64,000 nt of DNA from M3007 sp964484205 (GCA_964484205.1 CAZAEZ010000009.1:69314-133313), one strand, 5' to 3'; counted from the first letter of the stretch, positions 44,512 through 54,230 are shown. Program-made: numbers and translations. Notes: generated by a model not told the origin, from the letters alone.

Positions 44512-45267
44512 ATGTCTGTTGAAGCAACCATTACCGAGAAACTACAAAAATTATGGGATCTGCAACTTATTGATTCCCAACTTGATGAAATCCAAATTCT
44601 GAAAGGTGAGCTGCCCATGGAGGTAGCCGATCTGGAAGATGAAATAGCCGGCCTGGAGACGCGTTGCAAAAAACTGGGTGCCAGCGTAAAAGAAGCAGAG
44701 CAGGAAATTGCTCAAATGCAATCAATGGCCAAGGATGCCGAGAACAATATCAAACGGTATCAAAAACAGCTGGATGAAGTAAAAAATAACCGGGAGTATG
44801 AAGCCCTGACGAAGGAAATCGAACTGGCCAACCTGGATATTCAACTGGCGGAGAAAAAAGTTCGCGATGCCAAAGGAAAGCTGGACGCCCAGAAAGACAG
44901 CCTGGCTATTGCCGAAGCAAAAAAAGAAGCCAAGCAAAAAGACCTGGATGCCAAAAAAGTAGAGCTGCAGGGCATTATCGAAAAAACGGAATCGGAAGAA
45001 AACAAACTGCGCAATAAAAGCAACAAAGGCCGCCAGGGTATCGAAGAGCGCCTGCTCAAAGCATACGACAAAACCCGACGGACCTATCGCAACGGCTTAG
45101 CCGTCGTAACCGTAGAACGTAATTCCTGCGGCGGTTGCTTCAACAACGTACCGCCCCAGGTTCAATTAGAGATCGGCCTGCATAAAAAAATTATTGCCTG
45201 CGAACACTGCGGCCGCATCCTCGTAGACCAGTCCATTGTAAATCCGGGCGCTACCGTAGAAGCGTGA
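44512..45267 (+). CDS. Coiled-coil protein with C4-type zinc ribbon
   Basis: From ATG 44512 the protein has 251 residues. The frame is open further upstream but overlaps the Nif3 gene. A long antiparallel coiled coil (about 5-175) precedes a zinc ribbon formed by SCGGCFNNVPPQ and ACEHCGRIL (two CxxC pairs). This is the zf-RING_7 family, often next to Nif3 genes; members are thought to bind nucleic acid or act near the ribosome, but the function is unproven. The pairing with Nif3 suggests a shared operon. Confidence 0.9.
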   Translation: MSVEATITEKLQKLWDLQLIDSQLDEIQILKGELPMEVADLEDEIAGLETRCKKLGASVKEAEQEIAQMQSMAKDAENNIKRYQKQLDEVKNNREYEALTKEIELANLDIQLAEKKVRDAKGKLDAQKDSLAIAEAKKEAKQKDLDAKKVELQGIIEKTESEENKLRNKSNKGRQGIEERLLKAYDKTRRTYRNGLAVVTVERNSCGGCFNNVPPQVQLEIGLHKKIIACEHCGRILVDQSIVNPGATVEA

Positions 45268-45449
45268 TTTAAGTTTGGCACTTTTTTTGAATGTGTTCTT
45301 GCAGAATAGTTTTGTTCCAAGAATTTTCATTAAAAAAAGATGCTGTCACGGTTTTTTATCGTAAAAACTGTTAAAGCTGATTGGCTTTCCAACAGTTATT
45401 CGTTTCTTGCATGGCCTTTTTTTAATACATTTTTATTGCGTTTCCTGCC

Positions 45450-45983
45450 ATGCGGAATCTCTATCTGATTTCCTTCATCTGTCTCGTAACTGTACCCAAT
45501 GTGCTTTGGGGGCAGGTTTTTACTGTTTATGATAACTTTTCCGAGCTGGAAAAACGAATCCAGCAGGTTGACGAACATACGACACTGGTGCTTAACTTCT
45601 GGGCAACCTGGTGTGGCCCTTGTGTGGAAGAACTTCCCAGCTTTGACGAGCTTTATCAAAAACATGCAGACACCGACTTCCAGGTAATTATGGTGAGCCT
45701 CGATTTTAAAAGCAGGCTTGAGAAAACCTTAGTCCCATTCCTGGAAAAAAATCCGCTTAAACCTGAAATCGCGCTGCTCGCCGATCAGGATGCCGACAGT
45801 TGGATCCCCCAGATACATCCCAACTGGGAGGGTACCATCCCTGCCACCGTAGTCATTCGGGGTGGGCAACGCAACTTGTTTCCGGAAAAATTTCAGAGTT
45901 ACGAAGCGTTGGAATCTTTTGTGCTAAACTTTGTGAACAAAGTTCAAAAAGCAACATGCATGGGTAGCAAAGGCACCCGTTAG
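45450..45983 (+). CDS. Secreted TlpA-like thioredoxin
   Basis: The 177-residue protein has a Sec signal (MRNLYLISFICLVTVPNVLWGQ) and a thioredoxin fold with the active site LNFWATWCGPCVEELPSF near 48-65 and a cis-proline loop at GTIPATVVI. TlpA/ResA-type proteins reduce disulfides in the periplasm, for example for cytochrome c maturation. It ends in an odd tail (KATCMGSKGTR) with an extra Cys. The second thioredoxin-like gene starts 73 bp later and is likely co-transcribed. Confidence 0.9.
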   Translation: MRNLYLISFICLVTVPNVLWGQVFTVYDNFSELEKRIQQVDEHTTLVLNFWATWCGPCVEELPSFDELYQKHADTDFQVIMVSLDFKSRLEKTLVPFLEKNPLKPEIALLADQDADSWIPQIHPNWEGTIPATVVIRGGQRNLFPEKFQSYEALESFVLNFVNKVQKATCMGSKGTR

Positions 45984-46056
45984 GTTGATCTTGCTTTTGA
46001 TTTCCCCGGCGACCTGTTTTCCACAAACCGTTTACACTTTAATACTCCCTGCACCT

Positions 46057-46665
46057 ATGAAAAGACCCGTCTGCATACCAATCCTCCTGGCATCTTTTCT
46101 CCTATTTTTAAATGCCACCAATGATCCCAGCTCGTATGCCATTGGTGATAAAGCAGAAGATTTCCGCCTGAAAAATGTCGATGGGAGGATGATCTCCCTG
46201 GCCGACTTTCCCGATGCCAAGGGCTATATCATCGTTTTTACGTGCAACCACTGCCCGTATGCCCAGATTTACGAACAGCGCATTATCAACCTGCATAAAA
46301 AATTCAACCCGAAAGGATTTCCTGTCATTGCAATCAATCCAAATGATGCCGAAATCGTTCCGGATGACAGCTTCGATGAAATGGTAAGGCGTGCCGCAAC
46401 TAAACGTTACCCATTTGTTTACCTGTACGATGCCGAACAAAAGGTGTACCCTAAATTTGGCGCCAACCGCACCCCCCATGTCTTTGTCCTGAACAAAGAA
46501 AAAGTCGTTCGATACATCGGCGCTATCGACGACAACCCGGAAACCCCTTCGGCCGTCCGAAAAAAATACGTCGAGAATGCTGTCGAAGCCGTACTTCGCG
46601 ACGAACGGCCCAGCCCCGACCTGACCCGCGCTATCGGGTGCCCAATCAAACGGAAACGGCATTGA
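46057..46665 (+). CDS. Redoxin-family thioredoxin-like exported protein
   Basis: From ATG 46057 the product has 202 residues with a signal-like N-terminus (MKRPVCIPILLASFLLFLNA). The redoxin domain has VGDKAEDFRL-type opening (IGDKAEDFRLKNVDGRMISLAD), an active site CNHC in IIVFTCNHCPYAQIYE and a cis-proline at RTPHVFVLN. The CNHCPYA form is typical of the AhpC/TSA-like subgroup in Bacteroidota whose targets are not known. It lies directly after the TlpA-like gene and before the M14 peptidase on the same strand. Confidence 0.85.
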   Translation: MKRPVCIPILLASFLLFLNATNDPSSYAIGDKAEDFRLKNVDGRMISLADFPDAKGYIIVFTCNHCPYAQIYEQRIINLHKKFNPKGFPVIAINPNDAEIVPDDSFDEMVRRAATKRYPFVYLYDAEQKVYPKFGANRTPHVFVLNKEKVVRYIGAIDDNPETPSAVRKKYVENAVEAVLRDERPSPDLTRAIGCPIKRKRH

Positions 46666-46737
46666 CCAATTCCTGAAAATGTCGGATGTTTGTCGGCGCA
46701 GCTGCCGCGCTGCATTTTTTTTTCTGAAATATTTGCG

Positions 46738-49260
46738 ATGAACGTTTCCCGACTTGTCCTGCCCGCAGCATTGCTTTGCCTTGCATTCTCCCTTGTTGCC
46801 CAAAACCCGGTAAAAAGCCCGAACGCTTTTCTCCCCCACCAACTGGGCGAACAATTTACGCCCCACCATTTACTCACCGATTATTTTGAATACCTGGCAA
46901 GTGCCGCACCCGCGACCATGCGGCTGGAACGCTATGGCCGCACAAATGAAGCCCGCCCACTGCAGCTGGCTATTTTTTCTGCACCGGAAAACATAGCCCG
47001 CCTGGAGCAAATCCGCCTGCACAACCTCGCCCTTGCCGGCCTGAACCCCACCAAGACAACCCCGGCTGGCACGACCACCGAAAATATCGCAATCGTATGG
47101 TTGAGCATGAGTGTGCACGGAAACGAACCATCGGGATCCGAATGCAGCATGGAATTGGCCTATAAACTGGCCAGCCAAACCGACCCCGACATTCAAACCT
47201 GGTTAAAAAATACCATCGTCATCGTCGACCCTTCGCTAAACCCCGACGGGTACGACCGTTACACCCACTGGTACCGCAGCGCCAGCAACCGGCTTAAAAA
47301 CCCGAACGGCGACGCCCGCGAGCACCATGAACCCTGGCCCGGGGGCCGCACCAATCACTACCATTTTGATTTGAACCGCGATTGGGCCTGGGCCACCCAG
47401 GTGGAAACACAGCAACGGCTGGTGCTGTACCAACGCTGGTTGCCACATATCCATGCCGACCTGCACGAACAATACATCGACAACCCCTACTACTTCGCGC
47501 CTGCAGCCGAGCCGATGCACGATTATATCACGCCCTGGCAGCGCACCTTTCAAAGCCAAATCGGCCAAAACCATGCGCAATATTTTGACCAAAACGGCTG
47601 GCTTTACTTCACTAAGGAAGTCTTCGATTTGTTCTATCCGTCCTATGGCGACACTTACCCCATGTTCAATGGCGCCATCGGCATGACCTACGAGCAGGCA
47701 GGCCATTCTACCGCAGGACGCGCCGTAAAAACGGCCACGGGCGATACTCTGACCCTGCATGCCCGCATCCAACACCACCTGACAACCAGCCTATCCACCA
47801 TTGAAACCGCCAGTAAAAACGCCGCCGGCATTGTTGAAAATTTTCAGAATTATTACGAACAAACCGCCAGCCAGCCTCAAGGTGAATACCGCACCTTTAT
47901 CATCCGGAACACCAACGACCCGAACAAGATAAACGCGCTGTGTCAATTGCTCGATCAGCATAAAATCCAGTATGGGCGGGCCGGCGCCAATACAGTAGGT
48001 TTAAAAGCATTCAGCTATTCGTCCGGCGCCACCACAACATTCGACCTCGACGAAAAAGACCTGGTAATCAGCGCGCACCAGCCCCATGCAGTACTGGTCC
48101 AGGTACTGTTTGAACCTGAACATCGCCTGAGCGATTCGCTAACCTACGATATCACGGCCTGGGCACTGCCCTATGCATTTGGCCTGGAGGCATTTGCGCT
48201 AAAGCAGCGCCTCGACCCCAAACGCCCCTTCGAACCCTTCGTTGCAACGGAAGTCCGCCTCGCCGCACCACCCTACGCCTGGTGTATCCACCGCAGCTCG
48301 ATTGCCGAAGCCCGGTTTTTGTCACAAGTGCTGCAATCGGGTGTCAAGGTTCGGTATGCCATGAGACCATTTGCCTTGTCGGACCAACAGTTCAAAGCCG
48401 GCGCATTGGTCATTACCAGGGCCGATAACCAGGCACATAGCGCCACCCTGGATCAACTGGTAAAAGAAGCGGCTAAAAAAACAAATGTCACGCTCCACCC
48501 GATTTTCTCCGGTTGGGCTGGGAAAGGGCACGATCTGGGATCCGATCAATTTGTCCCGATTGCCCGGCCAAATGTGGCGCTTGTTTACGGAGACGACGTG
48601 AATCCAAACGCCTACGGACATGCCTGGTTTTTCCTGGAGCAGGAACTGGGCTACCCGGTTTCGCCGGTTTCGATCGACCGGCTGAACCGTTTGCGCTGGA
48701 ACGAATACACCACGATCATTTTTCCCAACGGCAACTACCAGCTGGCTGAAAATACACTGAAAACACTGGAAGAATGGGTGCGGCAGGGCGGCCGGATCGT
48801 TGCTTGTGAAGGCGCCGTCAAGGCTTTTGCCGACCAGGAGGGTTTTGAGTTGAAAAGCAAAAGTGAAGCAAAAAAAGATTCCGCAAGCGCCGAGCCAACG
48901 CCGTATCAATCGCGTGAACGGGATTCGGTAAGTGACCAGGTTCCCGGCGCCATCGTTCAGGCCGAAGTCGATGCAACGCATCCGCTGGCCTTCGGGTTTA
49001 ATGGACAATATTTTAGCCTGAAAACCTCCTCCAGCCTGTACGAACTCCCGGCGAACGCCAATACGGCCATCTGGCTTGGAACCAATTTCCGATCCATCGG
49101 ATTTATCGGCAGCCGCCTAAAACCCAAACTCCAGAACACCCCGGTTGCTACAGTCCAGAAAATCGGACGTGGCGATATGGTTTATTTCATTGACAACCCG
49201 CTGTTTCGCTGTTTCTGGGGCCCCGGCAAGCAACTGTTTGCCAATGCGCTGTTTTACTGA
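46738..49260 (+). CDS. Secreted M14-family zinc carboxypeptidase
   Basis: From ATG 46738 the product has 840 residues, with signal MNVSRLVLPAALLCLAFSLVAQ. The M14 domain (about 35-360) has zinc ligands HGNEPSGSE (His and Glu) and a later His in the HIHADLHEQ segment, NPDGYDRY, and the catalytic Glu in AIGMTYEQAGHS. A C-terminal part (about 620-760) with NVALVYGDDVNPNAYGHAWFFLEQELG resembles a glutamine-amidotransferase-like fold found in large M14 homologues. It is probably periplasmic or secreted and trims peptides. Confidence 0.9.
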   Translation: MNVSRLVLPAALLCLAFSLVAQNPVKSPNAFLPHQLGEQFTPHHLLTDYFEYLASAAPATMRLERYGRTNEARPLQLAIFSAPENIARLEQIRLHNLALAGLNPTKTTPAGTTTENIAIVWLSMSVHGNEPSGSECSMELAYKLASQTDPDIQTWLKNTIVIVDPSLNPDGYDRYTHWYRSASNRLKNPNGDAREHHEPWPGGRTNHYHFDLNRDWAWATQVETQQRLVLYQRWLPHIHADLHEQYIDNPYYFAPAAEPMHDYITPWQRTFQSQIGQNHAQYFDQNGWLYFTKEVFDLFYPSYGDTYPMFNGAIGMTYEQAGHSTAGRAVKTATGDTLTLHARIQHHLTTSLSTIETASKNAAGIVENFQNYYEQTASQPQGEYRTFIIRNTNDPNKINALCQLLDQHKIQYGRAGANTVGLKAFSYSSGATTTFDLDEKDLVISAHQPHAVLVQVLFEPEHRLSDSLTYDITAWALPYAFGLEAFALKQRLDPKRPFEPFVATEVRLAAPPYAWCIHRSSIAEARFLSQVLQSGVKVRYAMRPFALSDQQFKAGALVITRADNQAHSATLDQLVKEAAKKTNVTLHPIFSGWAGKGHDLGSDQFVPIARPNVALVYGDDVNPNAYGHAWFFLEQELGYPVSPVSIDRLNRLRWNEYTTIIFPNGNYQLAENTLKTLEEWVRQGGRIVACEGAVKAFADQEGFELKSKSEAKKDSASAEPTPYQSRERDSVSDQVPGAIVQAEVDATHPLAFGFNGQYFSLKTSSSLYELPANANTAIWLGTNFRSIGFIGSRLKPKLQNTPVATVQKIGRGDMVYFIDNPLFRCFWGPGKQLFANALFY

Positions 49261-49382
49261 GCCACGCTTCGGACGCTTCTGCGGCCACATTTGATTTGGA
49301 CAATTACTTATTTGGATTACATTTGCCCAAGCCGGATTTTAATACAACCAAATCAAACTTTTCAAAACGAAACGCCAGTATT

Positions 49383-49745
49383 ATGCAAAACACTTTGATC
49401 TCTTCAGCGATTACGCTTGTGGCTGGTTTCCTGGCCAACAAATTTTTACCCGCAGGTTCGGCCACCTGGGCCGTTCCGCTCATCAGCGCACTGGCAGGTG
49501 TGTTTCTCAAACAAACACCGAAAGACGGTGGCTTGTCGGGCCTGCTCGGCGGCGGCGTACTTGGCGCCGTAGCCAGCGCAACCGGCGATGGTGGCCTGGG
49601 CTCGATTCTAAGTGCCGTTTTAGGCGGTGAAACAGCCGGCGGCATGCTTGGCTCAATCCTCGGCGGGGGTATCCTCGGCGGAGCCGGCGGCGGTATCGGC
49701 GGTTTCCTGCAAGGGATGCTGAACAAAGGCAAAGGCGCTTCCTGA
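49383..49745 (+). CDS. Small glycine-zipper membrane protein
   Basis: From ATG 49383 the product has 120 residues. The N-terminus (MQNTLISSAITLVAGFLANKFLP) and the segment after it are hydrophobic; residues 48-115 are glycine-rich (GLLGGGVLGAVAS, GGMLGSILGGGILGGAGGGIGGFLQG), typical of glycine-zipper helices that pack in membranes. No family function is known. A strong terminator follows. Confidence 0.7.
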   Translation: MQNTLISSAITLVAGFLANKFLPAGSATWAVPLISALAGVFLKQTPKDGGLSGLLGGGVLGAVASATGDGGLGSILSAVLGGETAGGMLGSILGGGILGGAGGGIGGFLQGMLNKGKGAS

Positions 49746-49764
49746 GCCTTCGGATTTTAATGAC

Positions 49765-49812
49765 AAACGCCCGTCAGTATTTTCTCCGGTGAACTGACGG
49801 GCGTTTTTTTTG
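49765..49812 (+). terminator. Terminator after the glycine-zipper gene
   Basis: A 13-bp stem (AACGCCCGTCAGT/ACTGACGGGCGTT) followed by a T-run, about 20 bp after the stop. Confidence 0.92.
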
Positions 49813-49825
49813 GGGGCTGTGGGGC

Positions 49826-49877
49826 ACTCGTCCTACGACTTCAAGTCGCAGGACGAGTCTGAAGTCGTAGGACGAGT
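49826..49877. repeat. TACTCGTCCTACGACTT-family palindrome with extra half-copy
   Basis: A palindrome (one arm with a T-to-C change giving AAGTCGCAGG) is followed directly by a further right half. It lies between the terminator and the M24 peptidase stop. Confidence 0.85.
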
Positions 49878-49885
49878 CGTGCAAA

Positions 49886-51271
49886 CTACGGTCGCAATCC
49901 TTCTACCTCTGCAATCGTCTTCGGAATCGGGTCGCCAAGCACACGGTAACCCTGCTCGGTGATCAACACATTATCCTCGATGCGCACACCGCCAAAATTC
50001 CGGTATTTCGACAAGGCCGGATAATTGATGAACTCCGCAAACAGTTTTTTGCGCCGCCACTGGTCGATCAACTGCGGAATAAAATAAATCCCCGGCTCCA
50101 CGGTAAGCACAAAGCCCGGTTCAAGCGCACGGCCCAGCCGCAGATAAGCCGTACCAAACTGGGTACTCCGCTGCACCGTTTCCGAGTAACCCACGTAGTT
50201 TTCACCCAAATCTTCCATGTCGTGCACGTCCAGGCCGATCATATGCCCCAGGCCATGGGGAAAAAACAAAGCATGGGCGCCTTGCGCTACGGCTTCGGCC
50301 ATATCGCCCTGCATCAGGCCTAGGGCCTTCAATCCCTCGGCCATCTGCCGCGCCGCATTCAGGTGCACCTCCTTGTAGGGTAGCCCTGGTCGGAGCGATT
50401 TGATCGCGTTCACCTCGGCATCCAGCACGATCTGGTAGATTTCCCGCTGTTTCGTTGTAAATTTTAATGCAACCGGAAAAGTCCGGGTAATGTCCCCCGC
50501 GTAGTGCATGGCTGTTTCGGCGCCAAAGTCGCCCAGTACCATTTGTCCGCGTTGCAAAATGTTGCTGTGATCGTGGTTGTGCAGAATTTGTCCGTTCACC
50601 GTCAGAATGACCGGGTAGGACAAATTACCGCCGCCGCTCACAGCCATGCCCTCCACCAGACCGGCCAATTCGGCTTCCACCTGGCCTTCCCGGGCGGCTT
50701 TCATCGCAGCCACATGCATGGCCCCGGTAACATTGACGGCGCGCTCCATTTCGGCCACTTCTTCCGCCGATTTGTGTATACGCTGTGCCACTACGGACCG
50801 AATAAGTGTTTCCGAAGCAGCCGCGTGTTGCTTTTTAGGCACCATGTTAAGGGCGTCTTTCAACAGCAGCATATTGTCGTGCCGGTATGGCGGCAGGAAG
50901 TGAATCGTTTGTCCGGCACGGCGTGCTTTTTTCAAAAAATTGATCAACCGGCGGGCAGGCTGCGTTTCGGTAACACCAACCGAAGCAGCCAGCGTTTTCA
51001 TTTTGGGCATTGCGCCCATCCAGACCACATCTTCGATGCTCAGGTCGTCGCCGAAAATAATTTCACGGTCGTTATCCACATCCACCACAGCTGCAAGCCC
51101 GGGTTTGTCGATTCCGAAAAAATAAAGAAAGTTGCTGTCCTGCCGGAAATGGTAAGTATTGCCCGGGTAATTCATCCCGACATCATTATTGCCTAAAAAC
51201 AGGGCGAGGCCGGATTTCAGGTCTTTCTTTAGCCGCGTCCGGCGCGTTTGGTACGTTGTTGCAGAAAACAT
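49886..51271 (-). CDS. M24B-family Xaa-Pro aminopeptidase
   Basis: From ATG 51271 the protein has 461 residues; the frame is open 27 codons further upstream. The N-terminal AMP_N-type domain begins YQTRRTRLKKDLKSGLALFLGNNDVGMNY. The pita-bread catalytic domain has metal ligands in LGDFGAETAMHYAGDITRTFP (two Asp), His in FPHGLGHMIGLDVHD, Glu in LTVEPGIYF and Glu in GVRIEDN. PepP-type enzymes remove an N-terminal residue before proline in the cytosol. Single gene. Confidence 0.93.
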   Translation of the reverse strand: MFSATTYQTRRTRLKKDLKSGLALFLGNNDVGMNYPGNTYHFRQDSNFLYFFGIDKPGLAAVVDVDNDREIIFGDDLSIEDVVWMGAMPKMKTLAASVGVTETQPARRLINFLKKARRAGQTIHFLPPYRHDNMLLLKDALNMVPKKQHAAASETLIRSVVAQRIHKSAEEVAEMERAVNVTGAMHVAAMKAAREGQVEAELAGLVEGMAVSGGGNLSYPVILTVNGQILHNHDHSNILQRGQMVLGDFGAETAMHYAGDITRTFPVALKFTTKQREIYQIVLDAEVNAIKSLRPGLPYKEVHLNAARQMAEGLKALGLMQGDMAEAVAQGAHALFFPHGLGHMIGLDVHDMEDLGENYVGYSETVQRSTQFGTAYLRLGRALEPGFVLTVEPGIYFIPQLIDQWRRKKLFAEFINYPALSKYRNFGGVRIEDNVLITEQGYRVLGDPIPKTIAEVEGLRP

Positions 51272-51469
51272 ATCGGATCGTATTTGGTGGAAGCGCGAAA
51301 GTCGGCATTTTTTCAATGTGAAGGAAAAGCGGAACAACAGGATTGGGAACATCCGGTTTTTTTATCCGTTTTTTGATGTCAATGCCGCTGCAATCGATCA
51401 ACCCGACCGAAAGTACGTTGTTGTAGTTGCCATACGAATGTAAATCGCCTGAATTTTAAAAAACGAACT

Positions 51470-51958
51470 ATGCGCCTTCTGCTTTTTTGCCTCGCCTGCG
51501 TCCTGTTTCCCGCGCTTTTACCGGCACAAAAATTTATTCAATTGGAAAAAGCCAACCGTGCGCGGACGCTCAAAATGTATGTCGGGCAAGACCTTACCTA
51601 CCGCCTTAAAGGTGAAACGGAGTGGTTCACTTCCACGATCACGGATGTGCAGATGGATTCGCAGAAAGTTTCGCTGGATTTAAAACCCATTCCGGTAAGC
51701 AACATCGAAGCCATTCGCCTCCAGCATCCCGGCATTTTGCGCAGCCTGGGGCCATCGTTTATGATCTTTGGCGCATCCTGGGCTGGTTTTGCCCTCATCG
51801 GCGCTGCTTTCGACGACTACAAACTCACCGCCGGCACGGCCATCGTGTCGGGCACCGGACTGGCTTCAGGGTACCTGTTGCACCGGATTTTTAAACATAA
51901 AAAAGTGAAACTCGGCGAGCGGCGGCGCTTGCGGGCGGTGGAGGTGCCGGTGGAGTGA
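51470..51958 (+). CDS. Small exported protein with two membrane segments, function unknown
   Basis: The 162-residue protein has a signal peptide (MRLLLFCLACVLFPALLPAQ), a beta-rich part (KMYVGQDLTYRLKGETEWFTSTITDVQMDSQKVSLD, about 37-72) that looks like a small SH3-like barrel, then two hydrophobic segments (SFMIFGASWAGFALIGAAF and GTAIVSGTGLASGYLL) and a basic tail. Proteins with this order recur in Saprospiria genomes, without known role. Confidence 0.68.
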   Translation: MRLLLFCLACVLFPALLPAQKFIQLEKANRARTLKMYVGQDLTYRLKGETEWFTSTITDVQMDSQKVSLDLKPIPVSNIEAIRLQHPGILRSLGPSFMIFGASWAGFALIGAAFDDYKLTAGTAIVSGTGLASGYLLHRIFKHKKVKLGERRRLRAVEVPVE

Positions 51959-51967
51959 GGGCGTGCC

Positions 51968-52002
51968 TACTCGTCCTACGACTTGAAGTCGTAGGACGAG
52001 TA
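51968..52002. repeat. 35-bp palindrome (TACTCGTCCTACGACTT family)
   Basis: Two 17-bp arms around one base, perfect inverse copies, located 9 bp after the stop at 51958 and 8 bp before the GldM-like gene stop. It could serve as a hairpin for both convergent transcripts, but it lacks T-runs. Confidence 0.9.
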
Positions 52003-52010
52003 ATCCCGGC

Positions 52011-52856
52011 TCACCGCGGCAACACATTAACCTCAAAAAGTTTTGTATAGTTAAGTTTTTCGGGACCGACTTGAAGGTTAATTTGAACCTCCAACCTATG
52101 CCTGCCCGCCGAAGCAAACCGACGTTTAAAATTTGCAAGACCTTCCCGAATTGGCAAGGTGTCGCCATCGACCGTGATTTCCATCTTTCCTTCCGGATAA
52201 CTAAAATAATTAGACAGGTAAACATCCGCCTGAAAGAGTTCGCCTACTTTGGGATTTAAGAAAGAATAATTCATCGCCGGCTGGTGTAGGTCAAATTCGC
52301 AGCCGCCACCCGTCTTTTGCGCACCATATTCCAACACAGCAAGTTCGCTGGATCGGGTGCGCAACGTCAATACCGCTTTTTGATACTCTGGATCTAACAA
52401 GGCTAACGCCGCGCCAGGCTTTAGTGCTGTTAAAAAATCACGTTTCAAAATAGCATTCTCAATATGGAAGGCAACTGTCGGGTCATCATCGCTGACCCTG
52501 TTCAGGGTGTCAGCCAATGCTTTCAAGGCAATAGGCAGGTCTTTTGAAATACTACCGGATTCCTGTTCAAACCGGGAGACAAAGTGGGCATGTGCTTTTC
52601 GTGCTGAATCGGCAAAAACCCTGTATTTTCGGTTCTCGTCACTCAAATAGGCCGCCGCATTTTTTTCAATTTCATCATGCAAGTTCCGGCTATAACCATC
52701 CAGGTAGGGTATCGCCAGTTTGATGGTCTCGCCGAATAGTTGTTGAGCCCTCCGTTCCTGCTCCAATTGGTTTTGGTAATACCAAATGAGGCCACCAAGG
52801 AGCAGGAGGTAAAACAGGTGGGTTGGCCAGTGTTGATTAAAAATACGGGCTTTCAT
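52011..52856 (-). CDS. Short GldM-like protein
   Basis: The 281-residue protein has one N-terminal membrane helix (LFYLLLLGGLIWYY), a long helical part (about 30-200) and a C-terminal beta domain (NPKVGELFQADVYLSNYFSYPEGKMEITVDGDTLPIREGLANFKRRF). This order resembles the N-terminal half of GldM, the periplasmic shaft of the T9SS/gliding motor: one helix, helical bundle, Ig-like domain. GldM is about 510 residues with further Ig-like domains missing here, and gldL/gldN are absent. It is likely a GldM-derived paralogue. The assignment rests on layout and motif feel. Confidence 0.6.
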   Translation of the reverse strand: MKARIFNQHWPTHLFYLLLLGGLIWYYQNQLEQERRAQQLFGETIKLAIPYLDGYSRNLHDEIEKNAAAYLSDENRKYRVFADSARKAHAHFVSRFEQESGSISKDLPIALKALADTLNRVSDDDPTVAFHIENAILKRDFLTALKPGAALALLDPEYQKAVLTLRTRSSELAVLEYGAQKTGGGCEFDLHQPAMNYSFLNPKVGELFQADVYLSNYFSYPEGKMEITVDGDTLPIREGLANFKRRFASAGRHRLEVQINLQVGPEKLNYTKLFEVNVLPR

Positions 52857-52932
52857 GGTTGGTGTGGTTTGAGTTTTGAACTCGTCCTACAACCTGTACG
52901 ATTTCACTTTATAAACCGATAACAATCGAAAC

Positions 52933-53110
52933 CAGATGTCTCCCTTCGGTCGACATGACAGTCGTTTATTTTTAAAACTAAATCTTACCGGATTTCTCGC
53001 TACGCTCGAAATTGCAGCAGGGCGCAGGTAAAATTTCGAGTGTAGCGAGAAATCTGATTGAAACTAACTTGTCATTGAAACTTGTCATGTCGACCGAAGG
53101 GAGACATCTG
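52933..53110. repeat. Nested palindromic element, copy 2
   Basis: Outer arms (52933-52959, 53084-53110) read CAGATGTCTCCCTTCGGTCG onward and its exact inverse; inner arms (about 52991-53013, 53032-53054) contain ATTTCTCGCTACGCTCGAAAT. Relative to the copy at 13327, the changed base in the left arm is matched by a compensating change in the right arm. It fills the 318-bp gap 52857-53174. Confidence 0.86.
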
Positions 53111-53174
53111 AACTAACAACGCATTATCGGGTATTTATTTGAAACCGTAGAAGTCATAGGGCGAGGGCAAGACC

Positions 53175-54230
53175 TCACTCCACCACCTCAACCTGTACCC
53201 CGTCCGACAGATTAAACTGTCCGGCCACAACCACCAGTTCATCTTTTTCAAGACCCGAGCGGACCTCCACTTTGTTGCCGTAAACAATGCCCAATTCCAC
53301 CCGGCGCAGTTTGGCCACGCTGTCTTTCACCACATACACTTTGGCGTCTTGCAAACTACCGGCTATGGCTTTGCGCGGCACGGTTAATCCCTGCCGGTTG
53401 GCATCGAAGGTGAACCGGGCCTGAGCATGCATCCCGGCGCGAAGAGGGGCATTTTTCGGATTGGGCACTTCGATCTCGACGTCGTAGTTGAAGGCATTGT
53501 CGGCACGCAAGCCAATGTTGGTCACCTTACCCGGAATCGACTGCCCCGGGTATACATCCGCTACCACACTTACCAACTGGCCTTTGCGGACGTGCAGCAC
53601 ATCGCGTTCGGTAACTTTGACCATCAGAAACAACTTCTCCAAATTGGTGATCTGCGCCACCTGAATACCAGGGCCGATCACGCTGCCGCGCTCAATGAAC
53701 CGCAAGCCAAGCGTGCCGCTCATCGGCGCTTTCAGACTGGTATTGGCAATCTGTTTTTTCAGGGCTTTTTCCTTGGCCTCGGCAGCCAGGAGGCCCAGTT
53801 CAATGTCCTCGATCTTGTTTTTTGCCACGGCCTCGCCTTCGATCAGGTTGCCCAGCCGGTCGCGGTCTTTTTTGAGCTTGGCGATATTGGCCTGGGTGGC
53901 CTCCAGTTCGGTGTTCAGCAACTCATCGTCCACCTTGGCGATGAGGTCGCCCTCCTGCACCCACTCGCCTTTATTTTTATACACTTCAACGACACGACCC
54001 TGGGTTTCGGAAATCACAAACATCTCCTTGGCCGGCAGGAAAATGCCGTTGGCTTCCAGCGTATTGGCCAACACTTCAGCTTGCACCGGGGCAACTTCCA
54101 CCGGCACAAAAGCCCGGGTCACTTGCGCCAGGGCGGCTTCGCGTTTGGATTGTTCTTTATTTTGATACAGTTTCCAGGCAATTGCCAGGACACAAATGGT
54201 CAGGAATATCCAGAGATACGATCTTTTCAC
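53175..54230 (-). CDS. Periplasmic adaptor (membrane-fusion) protein of an efflux system
   Basis: A GTG at 54230 is the preferred start (351 residues): it directly precedes the membrane helix KRSYLWIFLTICVLAIAW. The frame is open 48 codons further, but that part is made of TTTCTGG repeats and is not family-like. The lipoyl half-domains (FVISETQGRVVEVYKNKGEWVQEGDLIAKVDD and SLKAPMSGTLGLRFIERGSVI), a coiled coil between them, and the beta-barrel/MPD end are those of RND-type adaptors. No RND pump or outer-membrane channel lies next to it, so its partners are encoded elsewhere. Confidence 0.88.
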   Translation of the reverse strand: MKRSYLWIFLTICVLAIAWKLYQNKEQSKREAALAQVTRAFVPVEVAPVQAEVLANTLEANGIFLPAKEMFVISETQGRVVEVYKNKGEWVQEGDLIAKVDDELLNTELEATQANIAKLKKDRDRLGNLIEGEAVAKNKIEDIELGLLAAEAKEKALKKQIANTSLKAPMSGTLGLRFIERGSVIGPGIQVAQITNLEKLFLMVKVTERDVLHVRKGQLVSVVADVYPGQSIPGKVTNIGLRADNAFNYDVEIEVPNPKNAPLRAGMHAQARFTFDANRQGLTVPRKAIAGSLQDAKVYVVKDSVAKLRRVELGIVYGNKVEVRSGLEKDELVVVAGQFNLSDGVQVEVVE

